Assembly (NCBI RefSeq): GCF_900100165.1
Contig: NZ_FNEO01000002.1
Location: forward strand, 1 to 64,000
DNA length: 64,000 bases
Reading direction: 5' to 3'
Origin: Flavobacterium glycines
GTDB lineage: Bacteria > Bacteroidota > Bacteroidia > Flavobacteriales > Flavobacteriaceae
Shown: piece after piece, positions 53,860 to 62,676 of the stretch
How positions within the stretch are numbered: the first letter of the stretch is position 1
How the letters are laid out: every line of letters starts with the position of its first letter
Notes under the pieces: generated by a model
Database searches by the model: none
Seen by the model: the letters and a program-made list of their open reading frames with translations, nothing else
What the model was told of the DNA's origin: nothing
Program-made: the position numbers and the translations under genes

Positions 53860-55206
53860 ATGTATATTATGATTAAAAAGGCAATAATTCTAACAGCAGT
53901 GCTACTCGGATATCAAGGATATTCGCAAAGTAAGCTAGACGGCTACATAGAAACCGGACTAAAAAACAATGAAGTAATAAAGCAACATAATTTTGATATT
54001 AACAAAAGTATGTATGCTTTGAAAGAGGCACGTTCGCTATTTTACCCTACCGTTTCCTTAAACGGAAGTTATACCGTGGCAGAAGGCGGAAGAACCATCG
54101 ATATTCCGATTGGCGACTTGATGAATCCTGTGTACAGCACTTTAAATCAAATGACAAATTCGAATGCTTTTCCGGCTTTAGAAAATCAGTCTGTTTTAAT
54201 TAACCCCGATAATTTCTATGATGCAAAAATTCATACGACAATGCCCTTACTTAATTTTGAAATTATCTATAACGAAAGGATTAAAAACCAACAGACTTCA
54301 TTACAAAAGATAGAATTGGAAATCTATAAAAGGGAGTTGGTTAAGGAAATAAAAATTGCCTATTACAAATATCTTCAGTCCATTGAAGGGATTAAAATTT
54401 ACCAAGATGCCTTGGCATTGGTCAAAGAAAACCAAAGAGTAAACCAATCTTTATTTAAAAATGACAAAATCAACCGTACCGCAGTTTTGCGAAGTGATAA
54501 CGAGGTAATACGGATTCAGGCGAATCTCGAAACGGCAAAGCAAGTCAGTAATAACGCCAAATCGTACTTCAATTTTTTGCTCAACGAAAAATTGGATTCC
54601 AACATTGAAACAGATAACAATGATACTTTACCCATTGACGCCATTACAGATAATACGCAAAACAGGGAAGAATTGCTAAAACTGACTCAGGTAAAGGAAT
54701 TAAATGAAACTGTCGATAAACTTACTCAAGCCCATTGGTTTCCTACACTGAGCGGATTTGCCGATTTCGGTTTTCAGGATTTTGATTTTGAAGTGAACAA
54801 AGATTCACGATATTATTTTGCAGGCTTGGGTTTGCAATGGAATATTTTTTCGGGCAACAAAAACAAATACAAACTCAAACAGGTCGAAGAGGATTCTAAA
54901 AAAATAAGTTCCCAAACAGACAATGTAAGACAGCAATTACTGCTTCAGTTTCAGGTTTCGCAGAATAATCTGAAATCGGCATTGGAACAATTCTACGCCA
55001 ATAAAAACCAAAAAGAATCCTCCAAAAAATACAATGACGACATCACCAAATTGTACAAAGAAGGACAGGCGATTTATATAGAACTTCTCGATGCACAGAA
55101 TCAATGGGTAAACGCCCAACTCAATACCAATATTGCCCTCTATAATTCGTGGATTGCTTATGCCGAATTAGAAAGAGCCAATGCCACTTTTACTTTAAAA
55201 AACTAA
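53860..55206 (+). CDS. TolC-family outer-membrane efflux channel
   Basis: This 448-residue protein has a signal peptide (about 1-23, ending GYSQ) and the repeated alpha-helical barrel organisation of OEP/TolC proteins. Two long helical halves are visible, around residues 90-230 (IKIYQDALALVKENQRVNQSLF) and 300-448 (KISSQTDNVRQQLLLQFQVSQNNLKSALEQF). A conserved LDAQNQWVNAQLNTNIALYNSWIAYAELERA segment lies near the C-terminus. It forms the exit duct of the tripartite pump with the two genes downstream. ATG at 53860 or 53869 are both possible starts. Next gene 13 bp downstream. Confidence 0.92.
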   Translation: MYIMIKKAIILTAVLLGYQGYSQSKLDGYIETGLKNNEVIKQHNFDINKSMYALKEARSLFYPTVSLNGSYTVAEGGRTIDIPIGDLMNPVYSTLNQMTNSNAFPALENQSVLINPDNFYDAKIHTTMPLLNFEIIYNERIKNQQTSLQKIELEIYKRELVKEIKIAYYKYLQSIEGIKIYQDALALVKENQRVNQSLFKNDKINRTAVLRSDNEVIRIQANLETAKQVSNNAKSYFNFLLNEKLDSNIETDNNDTLPIDAITDNTQNREELLKLTQVKELNETVDKLTQAHWFPTLSGFADFGFQDFDFEVNKDSRYYFAGLGLQWNIFSGNKNKYKLKQVEEDSKKISSQTDNVRQQLLLQFQVSQNNLKSALEQFYANKNQKESSKKYNDDITKLYKEGQAIYIELLDAQNQWVNAQLNTNIALYNSWIAYAELERANATFTLKN

Positions 55207-55219
55207 AAATTAAACAATT

Positions 55220-56260
55220 ATGAAGAAATTAATAATTATCCTATTCGTACTACCTCTTTTTTATGCTTGTAAAGAAGAAACAAAAGAACAGAAACCTTTT
55301 GAAAATGCCGATGTTATTTCGATTAAAACAGCAACGGCTCAATCATTGGCACTTGCAAGCAACATCAACGCATCGGGGTTAGTGACTACAGAAAACCAAG
55401 CCAATTATGGCTTTAAAATTGGAGGAGTTGTCAGTAAAATTTATGTAGAAGAAGGACAGTTTTTCAAAAAAGGACAACTTCTTGCCACTTTGGATGAAAC
55501 CGAAATCGGTTCGGGCTTGAATCAATCGGATTTGAATGTCAAGAAATACGAACGTGATTATACTCGTGCCTTAAATCTTTACAAAGACAGTGTTTATACT
55601 TTGGAACAGCTTCAAAACACCAAAACAGGTTTGGACATTGCCCGAAAACAAAAAGATGCTGTTGCTTTTAATGCGCGTTATGCCAAAATTTATGCCACAG
55701 CCGATGGTTTTGTAACCGCAAAAATTGCTAATGAAGGTGAAGTGGTCGGTGCCGGATCTCCAATTTTGGCCATAAACGAAACTAGTAAAAACAACAATTA
55801 TCTTTTAAAAGTGGGTTTAACCGACCAAGAATGGGCGGCTGTTGAATTGGGGCAAAAAGCAACTGTCACTCTTGATGGATTTCCTGACGAACAATTTGAC
55901 GCTACTATTTTTAGAAAATCACAAGCGGCAGATGCTGCATTGGGTTCGTTTCAGGTGGAGTTGAAATTGGATATGAAAAACAGCAAACCGGCCGTGGGTA
56001 TGTTTGGAAAAGCAGAAATCAAGGCCGAGAAAGCCGAAGACCGCATCATCATTCCGTACAACTCACTTCTTGAAGCCGACGGAAACAAGGCCTTTGTTTT
56101 TGTCGTGGCAAACAACAAGGTAAAACGTCAGCCTGTTACGATTGCCAAATTTGAAAACAATAAGGTTTTTATCAAAGACGGTCTTCAAAAAACGGATGAA
56201 ATTGTGATTTCCAACAGTGCTTATCTCAACGAACAATCCACTATCAAAATCATTAAATAA
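55220..56260 (+). CDS. RND efflux periplasmic adaptor (HlyD/MFP family) lipoprotein
   Basis: This 346-residue membrane-fusion protein has a lipobox at LPLFYAC17. Order of domains: biotinyl-lipoyl half (about 60-95, GFKIGGVVSKIYVEEGQFFKKGQLLATLDE), a short helical hairpin (about 95-145), the second lipoyl half (ADGFVTAKIANEGEVVGAGSPI), a beta barrel (about 190-270), and a membrane-proximal domain ending YLNEQSTIKIIK. It links the RND pump to TolC. The gene overlaps nothing and is 7 bp before the RND gene. Confidence 0.93.
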   Translation: MKKLIIILFVLPLFYACKEETKEQKPFENADVISIKTATAQSLALASNINASGLVTTENQANYGFKIGGVVSKIYVEEGQFFKKGQLLATLDETEIGSGLNQSDLNVKKYERDYTRALNLYKDSVYTLEQLQNTKTGLDIARKQKDAVAFNARYAKIYATADGFVTAKIANEGEVVGAGSPILAINETSKNNNYLLKVGLTDQEWAAVELGQKATVTLDGFPDEQFDATIFRKSQAADAALGSFQVELKLDMKNSKPAVGMFGKAEIKAEKAEDRIIIPYNSLLEADGNKAFVFVVANNKVKRQPVTIAKFENNKVFIKDGLQKTDEIVISNSAYLNEQSTIKIIK

Positions 56261-56267
56261 TAACGCT

Positions 56268-59200
56268 ATGCAAATAACAAATTTTTCCGTTAAGAATTTT
56301 CAGTTCACACTGATTCTGTCGCTGTTAGTCGCTGTGGTTGGGGTGCTTACCTTATTCACAATGCCACGAGCAGAAGATCCTTCGACGCATCCGCCACAAT
56401 ATTTGATCACCGTTATTTATCCCGGAACGAGTCCGAAAGATATGGAGGAACAAGTCGTAAAACCTATCGAAAACAAGATTTACGGATTGGAAAATATCGA
56501 AAAAATACTCACCACTGTAGAAGATGGCGTAGCCGCTTTTCAGGTAAAATTCAAATACGGAGTGGATGTTGACAATAAATATCAGGAAATCTCTACCGAA
56601 ATGAATGCTCTTAAAAACAGTGAATTGCCCAAAGATATTTATCAGATTAAAACAGAAAAAAATTCTTCTTCGGATGTAAAAATTCTTCAGGTTGCTTTGG
56701 TTTCTGAAAATGCTTCTGACAAAAAACTACGCGATGAAGCTGATGAACTAAAGGCAAAGATTGAAAAAATAACCAATCTCAAGGACGTAAAATACAGCGG
56801 AATTCCGGAACAGGAGATCCGCGTGGATTTGAATTTGGAAAAATTGGCACAACTAAAAATTCCATTAAATGTAGTAATGGGAAGTTTGCAAAGTGAAGCG
56901 GCCGATATTCCCGGCGGAAGTATCGATTTGGACACTAAAGTATTCAATGTAAAAACGAGCGGAAAATTCAAAAATGCCGATGATGTTGCCAATACTGTCG
57001 TTTACAATGCCAACGGAAAAATCATCTATATGAAAGACGTAGCCGAAGTGAGCTACAAATCGGAAGTGGTAAACCACATTGCAAGAATCAACGGACACCG
57101 ATGCGTTTTGGTCACCGCCGGAATGAAGGACAACGTAAACATAAGCGATGTGCAAAAGCAATATTTACCAATTGTGGAGGAATTCTCCAAAGACTTACCT
57201 GCTAACATCAAACTAGTCAAGAATTTTGACCAAGCCGATATGGTGTCAAAACGTTTGGGACATTTAGGCTTTGACTTTGCATTGGCCATTCTTTTGGTTG
57301 TCATTACGTTGGTGCCATTAGGCGGAAGAGCCTCACTTATTGTTATGATTTCCATACCTTTATCATTGGCGTTGGGATTAATTGCAATGAATGCTTTAGG
57401 GTATTCCTTAAACCAATTGAGTATTGTTGGCTTGGTTGTCGCTTTAGGATTACTGGTAGATGACAGTATTGTGGTAGTCGAAAACATTGAGCGTTGGCTA
57501 CGAGAAGGGCATTCCAAAATGGATGCTGTTTTAAAAGGAACTAAACAAATAGGAATCGCTGTTGTAGGTACTACCACTACTTTGGTAATTGCTTTTTTGC
57601 CATTGGCTTTTCTTCCGGATATGGCAGGCGAATTCATCCGAAGTCTGCCTATGGCGGTTATCACGAGTGTTTTGGCTTCTATGATTGTCGCGTTGACCTT
57701 GGTTCCGTTTTTGGGAAGCCGATTTTTAAAAACGCACGAGCACGGTGAAGGGAATATTTTTCTTCAGTATTTGCAAAAGTTTCTTACTAGAGCTTACAGG
57801 GATATTATGCCAAAAGCATTGAAATTCCCAAAAACTACGATTGCCATTTCAGTATTTTTAAGTGTAATTGCTTTTGGATTGTTTTCGGTAACCGGATTCA
57901 AATTGTTTCCAACTTCTGAAAAACCTATGTTTCTTATCAACATAAAAATGCCACTTCAGGCGAATATTACCGAAAGTGACCGAGTGACAAAGTTGGTGGA
58001 AGCAGAATTGAAAAACCATAAAGAAATAGCGTATTTCACTTCAAATGTGGGACACGGAAACCCGCAGATTTATTACAACGTTCATCCACAGGACAGAAAA
58101 TCTGATTTTGCTCAAATTTTTGTTCAGTTAGATGAGGAAGCAAAACCTTCCGAAAAAACTATTTTGATACAAAAATTGCGTAACAAGTTCAAAACAATGC
58201 CTTATGCCAAAGTGGAGGTAAAGGATTTTGAACAAGGACCACCATTGGAAGCTAATATCGTCGTGCGATTATTTGGCGAAGACCAAGCGGTTTTACGCAA
58301 ACTATCTTCTCAAGTAGAAACTATTTTACGAAATCAAGAAGGCACAGTTTATATCAACAACGAGTTGAATACGTATAAAACCGATGTTAAAGTAAAAATC
58401 GATAAAGAAAAAGCAAGAACATTGGGCGTACTAACAAGCGAGGTAGATAAAGTGATCCGACTTGCGGTGGCAGGACTAACCGTTGGCGATTACATTGATG
58501 ACCGTGGCGATGCAAGAAACGTGACCATTACACTCCCAAGAGACAAGTTTTCCAAATTGGGCGCATTAAAAAGTTTGTACGTAAATAACATTCAAGGAAC
58601 CCCGATTGCGTTGAATCAAATTGCGAGCATCACTTTTGAAACCGCACCCACAGCCATCAACCACTTTAACAAATCACCCTTTTCAAAAGTCAGTGCGATG
58701 ACAAAAGATGGTTATTTAGCGAATGACCTGTTGGTAGATATTGTTCCTAAATTGGATAAACTAAAAATGCCTAAAGGCTATTATTACAAACTTTCGGGAG
58801 AAAAAGAATCCGAAGGCGATGCGTTGGGAGGCAATTTTCTTTCGGTAATCATATTGAGCGCCTTTTTATTCATTGCCGTTTTATTGCTGCAATTTAAAAC
58901 GTTTAAGGGAATTATCATCGTACTGTCTATCATTCCATTAGGCGTTCTTGGTGGTGTGTTGTTTTTATTGGCGACAGGAAATCCAATGTCATTGGTATCG
59001 ATTATCGGTTTCATTGGACTGTCCGGAATTCAGGTGAAAAACTCCCTTCTTTTGGTTGACTTCACCAATCAATTGCGACAAGAAGGAAAATCCATTGACG
59101 AAGCCATTGCCATTGCCGGTGAAACCCGTTTTCTCCCTGTAGTGCTGACATCCATTACGGCAATCTGCGGTTTGATTCCGCTAGCGGTGAATCCCAATCC

Positions 59201-59318
59201 TCAAATATCTCCGTTGGCGATTGTATTAATTGGTGGGTTGATAAGCTCTACCATCCTGGCAAGAATCGTTACTCCGGTAATGTATAAATTGATTCCGCCA
59301 AGCATAGAAAATAATTAA
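56268..59318 (+). CDS. RND-family efflux permease (AcrB/MexB type)
   Basis: This 1016-residue inner-membrane proton antiporter has 12 helices and two large periplasmic loops. Typical features are the N-terminal NFSVKNFQFTLILSLLVAVVG, the GTSPKDMEEQVVKPIE porter segment, GLLVDDSIVVVENIERW with the paired Asp of helix 4, the SGIQVKNSLLLVDF segment of helix 10, and ARIVTPVMYKLI at the end. It exports small compounds driven by the proton gradient. I start at the ATG at 56268, 7 bp after the adaptor gene; the upstream open frame overlaps that gene and is unlikely. Substrates are not predictable here. Confidence 0.93.
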   Translation: MQITNFSVKNFQFTLILSLLVAVVGVLTLFTMPRAEDPSTHPPQYLITVIYPGTSPKDMEEQVVKPIENKIYGLENIEKILTTVEDGVAAFQVKFKYGVDVDNKYQEISTEMNALKNSELPKDIYQIKTEKNSSSDVKILQVALVSENASDKKLRDEADELKAKIEKITNLKDVKYSGIPEQEIRVDLNLEKLAQLKIPLNVVMGSLQSEAADIPGGSIDLDTKVFNVKTSGKFKNADDVANTVVYNANGKIIYMKDVAEVSYKSEVVNHIARINGHRCVLVTAGMKDNVNISDVQKQYLPIVEEFSKDLPANIKLVKNFDQADMVSKRLGHLGFDFALAILLVVITLVPLGGRASLIVMISIPLSLALGLIAMNALGYSLNQLSIVGLVVALGLLVDDSIVVVENIERWLREGHSKMDAVLKGTKQIGIAVVGTTTTLVIAFLPLAFLPDMAGEFIRSLPMAVITSVLASMIVALTLVPFLGSRFLKTHEHGEGNIFLQYLQKFLTRAYRDIMPKALKFPKTTIAISVFLSVIAFGLFSVTGFKLFPTSEKPMFLINIKMPLQANITESDRVTKLVEAELKNHKEIAYFTSNVGHGNPQIYYNVHPQDRKSDFAQIFVQLDEEAKPSEKTILIQKLRNKFKTMPYAKVEVKDFEQGPPLEANIVVRLFGEDQAVLRKLSSQVETILRNQEGTVYINNELNTYKTDVKVKIDKEKARTLGVLTSEVDKVIRLAVAGLTVGDYIDDRGDARNVTITLPRDKFSKLGALKSLYVNNIQGTPIALNQIASITFETAPTAINHFNKSPFSKVSAMTKDGYLANDLLVDIVPKLDKLKMPKGYYYKLSGEKESEGDALGGNFLSVIILSAFLFIAVLLLQFKTFKGIIIVLSIIPLGVLGGVLFLLATGNPMSLVSIIGFIGLSGIQVKNSLLLVDFTNQLRQEGKSIDEAIAIAGETRFLPVVLTSITAICGLIPLAVNPNPQISPLAIVLIGGLISSTILARIVTPVMYKLIPPSIENN

Positions 59319-59338
59319 CAACAATTTAAATTGATAAA

Positions 59339-60142
59339 ATGAAAAAAACAATTTTAATAACAGGAGCATCATCAGGTTTTGGATTGATGTTAGCAAACAA
59401 GTTGCACACAGAAGGACACAATGTAATTGGTACTAGTAGAAATGCAGAAAAACTACAAGCCACAGTTTCCTTTAAAGTTTTGACTTTGGATATTACGAAT
59501 GAGAATTCCATAAAAGAATTTACCAAGCAACTTTTTGAAACTATAGATCAATTAGATATTTTGGTTAATAATGCAGGTTATATGCTCACTGGATTAGCAG
59601 AGGAAACTTCAACAGAGGCAGGAAAACTTCAATTTGAAACTAACTTTTGGGGAACGGTAAATGTAACAAAAGCCATATTGCCTTATTTCAGAAAACAAAA
59701 GTTTGGTCAGATTATTACAGTTAGCTCAATGATGGGACTTATATCGTTACCTATGCACCCAATTTATGCTGCATCCAAACACGCCTTGGAAGGCTTCTTT
59801 AAATCATTACGATTTGAGGTAAGTCAATTTAATATCAAGGTTAGTATGGTACAACCTATGTGGGCAAAAACAAATATTGGCACGAATATGATTTCTATTG
59901 ATGGAAATATAACAGACTACAGGAACTATAAACTGCAGGTGAATAAGTATATCAAAAATGGTTTGGCAGATGGAGACGATCCATCAATAATAGTGAGCAA
60001 AATTATCAAAGTGATAAACGCCAAAAATCCAAGGTTCCGAAACATTGTAGGGAAAATGGCTGGAATGGTTTTATTTCTTAATAATTATGCCTATTCTATG
60101 TTTGAAGGTGCAATACATAAAAGTGTAAAAACTGCAAAATAA
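59339..60142 (+). CDS. Short-chain dehydrogenase/reductase
   Basis: This 267-residue classical SDR has NAD(P)-binding TGASSGFGLMLANKL (from about residue 7). NNAG is at about 79, the catalytic Ser in TVSSMMGL, and YAASKHALEGF has the catalytic Tyr and Lys. KTNIGTNM after the substrate loop is typical of oxidoreductases of the DhrS/retinol type. It follows the RND gene by 20 bp, so it is probably part of the TetR-controlled transcript. An oxidoreductase induced together with an efflux pump suggests modification or detoxification of the pump substrate, but this is inference. Confidence 0.88.
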   Translation: MKKTILITGASSGFGLMLANKLHTEGHNVIGTSRNAEKLQATVSFKVLTLDITNENSIKEFTKQLFETIDQLDILVNNAGYMLTGLAEETSTEAGKLQFETNFWGTVNVTKAILPYFRKQKFGQIITVSSMMGLISLPMHPIYAASKHALEGFFKSLRFEVSQFNIKVSMVQPMWAKTNIGTNMISIDGNITDYRNYKLQVNKYIKNGLADGDDPSIIVSKIIKVINAKNPRFRNIVGKMAGMVLFLNNYAYSMFEGAIHKSVKTAK

Positions 60143-60196
60143 AATAACTAAATTTAATCTGCCCTTTAAATTCATTTGCGCTCCTTTAAAAAACAA

Positions 60197-61225
60197 ATGA
60201 CTGAAACGAAAAAAATATCAAGGAGAGAATTAATTAAACAAGGAGGACTTATTTTATCAGCTTTAGCTTTACCTTTTCCATTAACAACATTTTTAAAATT
60301 TAACGAAATGACAGATAACAAAAATTTTGACGTAATCATAGTTGGCGGAAGCTATGCAGGACTTTCGGCAGCAATGTCTTTGGGACGAGCATTAAGAAAT
60401 GTTCTGGTAATTGACAGCGGTTTGCCTTGTAACCGACAAACCCCTCATTCGCATAACTTCATTACGCAAGACGGAGAAAAACCAGGCGTTATTGCGGAAA
60501 AGGCAAAAAAACAAGTGTTGCAATACGACACCGTAAAATTCTTAACTGACCTTGCCGTTAATGGAAAGAAAACCGATAAAGGGTTTGAGATTTCAACCCA
60601 ATCAGGGCAACTATTTTCAGCTAAAAAACTCGTTTTTGCAACAGGCTTAAAAGACATAATGCTAAACATTGATGGATTTTCTGAATGTTGGGGAATTTCA
60701 GTACTTCATTGTCCCTATTGCCACGGATATGAAGTGAAAAATCAAAAAACAGGGATTTTTGCAAATGGATACGGTGCATTTCATCTGGCTCGACTCATTC
60801 GTAACTGGACAAAGGATTTAACGATATTTACCAATGGAAAATCGGAATTGACCGCAGAACAAACCGATGAAATCAAACGACACAATATTTCAATAGTTGA
60901 AAAGGAAATCACCTCATTAAAACACAAAGACGGAGTTGTTGAAGAAATAATATTTGCAGACAATTCAACTTTTGAATTAAAAGCTATCTATTCAAGACCT
61001 CCTTTTGAACAACACTGCAAAATCCCCGAATTATTGGGTTGTGAATTGACCGAACAAGGACTTGTTAAAATAGATGCGTTACAGAAAACAACAGTGGATA
61101 ATATATTTGCTTGCGGAGACAATACCAATCCTCTACGTTCTGTACCATATGCTGTATCAGCAGGGAGTATTGCAGGAGTAGCAATAAATAACGCAATGAC
61201 AGAAGAAGAATTTTTGGAAAAATAA
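60197..61225 (+). CDS. Thioredoxin-reductase-like FAD oxidoreductase with Tat-like leader
   Basis: This 342-residue flavoprotein has FAD-binding VIIVGGSYAGLSAAMSLG (from about residue 47), the redox pair CPYC in LHCPYCHGYE, and IFACGDN near the end. These features place it in the thioredoxin-reductase-like group. The NADPH-binding glycine motif is degenerate (FANGYGAFHLA), so the electron donor is uncertain. The N-terminal ISRRELIKQGGLILSALALP looks like a twin-arginine export signal; such a leader is unusual for this family. A cytoplasmic start at 60308 is the alternative. The ATG at 60197 is preferred over an upstream TTG. It is the last gene of the efflux cluster. Confidence 0.82.
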   Translation: MTETKKISRRELIKQGGLILSALALPFPLTTFLKFNEMTDNKNFDVIIVGGSYAGLSAAMSLGRALRNVLVIDSGLPCNRQTPHSHNFITQDGEKPGVIAEKAKKQVLQYDTVKFLTDLAVNGKKTDKGFEISTQSGQLFSAKKLVFATGLKDIMLNIDGFSECWGISVLHCPYCHGYEVKNQKTGIFANGYGAFHLARLIRNWTKDLTIFTNGKSELTAEQTDEIKRHNISIVEKEITSLKHKDGVVEEIIFADNSTFELKAIYSRPPFEQHCKIPELLGCELTEQGLVKIDALQKTTVDNIFACGDNTNPLRSVPYAVSAGSIAGVAINNAMTEEEFLEK

Positions 61226-61295
61226 TAGAAAATAAATGGAAAACAAAAGGCTTCAGTTACTTCAGAGTTTTATTGGAAAACCAATTTCAAAAAGT

Positions 61296-61331
61296 CCGTC
61301 CCATTCACCAAATGGTTGAATGGGACGGTTA
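61296..61331. terminator. Terminator between convergent genes
   Basis: CCGTCCCATTCA and TGAATGGGACGG form a 12-bp perfect stem with a nine-base loop, followed by TTATTTTT. It ends the efflux operon and may serve the opposite transcript. Confidence 0.85.
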
Positions 61332-61334
61332 TTT

Positions 61335-61850
61335 TTACCTCCCAAAATCATCCTGTAATCTAACAATATCCTCTTCATCAGATGGGTTTTCAGAATCAGT
61401 ATGTTGCCAAATTTCAGCAACTATTCCCCATGAATCCAATCCTATTAAACGATGACGTTCTCCTTTATCCATTTGGATAAAATCCTCAGGTGTAAGTTGT
61501 TGAATTTCTCCTTCTTCGTCTGTTGGACTTGTTTTTACACCCACAATTCCTGCTACAATTTTCCAAATTTCTGCTCTTCGGAAATGATATTGCCAGGACA
61601 AACGCTTATTCGGTGCAACTACCAAAATTTTAGGACTTAACTTATTAGTAATTTTAATTATATCCATCTCAAGATGCGGAAAATATTTAGCTGCAAAAAC
61701 AGCTGCCTGATCTTCGTCAATTACGAAAAAACCACCCCAGGGTCTTGTTTCATCTTTCTTGACAACAGTAAAATTTTCTTTTTTTAATTCTGCTTCAATT
61801 TGTTCAAAAATGACTTTTTTATCAATCAGATTAGAAGTATTCAAATTCAT
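61335..61850 (-). CDS. Cupin of the phosphomannose isomerase type II C-terminal kind
   Basis: This 171-residue soluble protein is a single cupin domain. TRPWGGFFVIDE near residue 36 and the double-stranded beta-helix core LSWQYHFRRAEIWKIVAG, DFIQMDKGERHRLIG and IVAEIWQH correspond to the metal-binding cupin motifs of type II phosphomannose isomerases. Proteins of this size are often annotated as phosphoheptose isomerases in Bacteroidota. Activity as a sugar isomerase is likely but not proven. It is downstream of a KduD-like SDR (43 bp) and a sugar porter on the same strand, so a sugar-catabolic role fits. Confidence 0.8.
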   Translation of the reverse strand: MNLNTSNLIDKKVIFEQIEAELKKENFTVVKKDETRPWGGFFVIDEDQAAVFAAKYFPHLEMDIIKITNKLSPKILVVAPNKRLSWQYHFRRAEIWKIVAGIVGVKTSPTDEEGEIQQLTPEDFIQMDKGERHRLIGLDSWGIVAEIWQHTDSENPSDEEDIVRLQDDFGR

Positions 61851-61893
61851 TTCTATTATTTTAAAATATTATTTTTTGTCGTAATTCAATTAA

Positions 61894-62676
61894 TTACTCA
61901 TTAGCAGGTTTACCAATAGTAGCCAAAATCCCTCCGTCTACATAAATCACCTGACCATTCACAAAATTACTGGCATCGGAAGCCAGGAAAACAGCTGTTC
62001 CGGCTAAATCTTCCGGATCTCCCCATCGTCCTGCCGGAGTTCTGCTAATAATAAAATCATTAAACGGATGACCATCCACACGAATTGGAGCTGTTTGTGA
62101 AGTAGCGAAATAACCTGGTCCTATAGCATTTACCTGAATATTGTGTTTTGCCCATTCGGTCGCTAAATTTCGAGTAAGCATTTTCAATCCTCCTTTGGCA
62201 GAAGCATAAGCACTTACATTATCACGACCTAATTCACTCATCATTGAACAGATATTGATAATTTTTCCTGATTGGCGTGCAATCATTCCTTTGGCTACCA
62301 ACTTAGACATGATAAAAGGTCCCACTAAATCCACATCTATCACTTTACGAAAATCAGCTACCTGCATATCAATCGCTAAAACGCGCATAATAATTCCGGC
62401 ATTGTTAACCAAAATATCAATTTTACCATGATTAGCTTCTATAGCAGCTACTTGTTTTTCAGCTTCCACTTCATCAGTTACATCAAAAACATAACCGGTA
62501 GCCTTAAAACCTGATTTTTTATATTGCTCAATCGCCACATCCAAAGGCTCCTGAACATTATTAGTAATAATTAATTCAGCACCGGCTTTGGCCAATCCTT
62601 CAGCCATTGCCATCCCTAATCCGTGAATCCCTCCTGTTATTAACGCTGTCTTACCTTCAAGGTTAAATAAATTCAT
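61894..62676 (-). CDS. KduD-like SDR, second copy
   Basis: This 260-residue classical SDR is clearly paralogous to the protein at 44559-45347 along the whole chain. Shared landmarks are TGGIHGLGMAMAEGL, NNAGII, NICSMMSELGRD, YASAKGG, AIGPGYFATSQTAPIRV and DGGILATIGKP. It would act as 2-dehydro-3-deoxygluconate 5-dehydrogenase or gluconate 5-dehydrogenase. The start codon lies 14 bp inside the preceding sugar porter gene, indicating coupled translation. Having a separate copy with its own transporter suggests a second uronate pathway, or provision for a different source such as alginate or pectin. Confidence 0.87.
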   Translation of the reverse strand: MNLFNLEGKTALITGGIHGLGMAMAEGLAKAGAELIITNNVQEPLDVAIEQYKKSGFKATGYVFDVTDEVEAEKQVAAIEANHGKIDILVNNAGIIMRVLAIDMQVADFRKVIDVDLVGPFIMSKLVAKGMIARQSGKIINICSMMSELGRDNVSAYASAKGGLKMLTRNLATEWAKHNIQVNAIGPGYFATSQTAPIRVDGHPFNDFIISRTPAGRWGDPEDLAGTAVFLASDASNFVNGQVIYVDGGILATIGKPANE

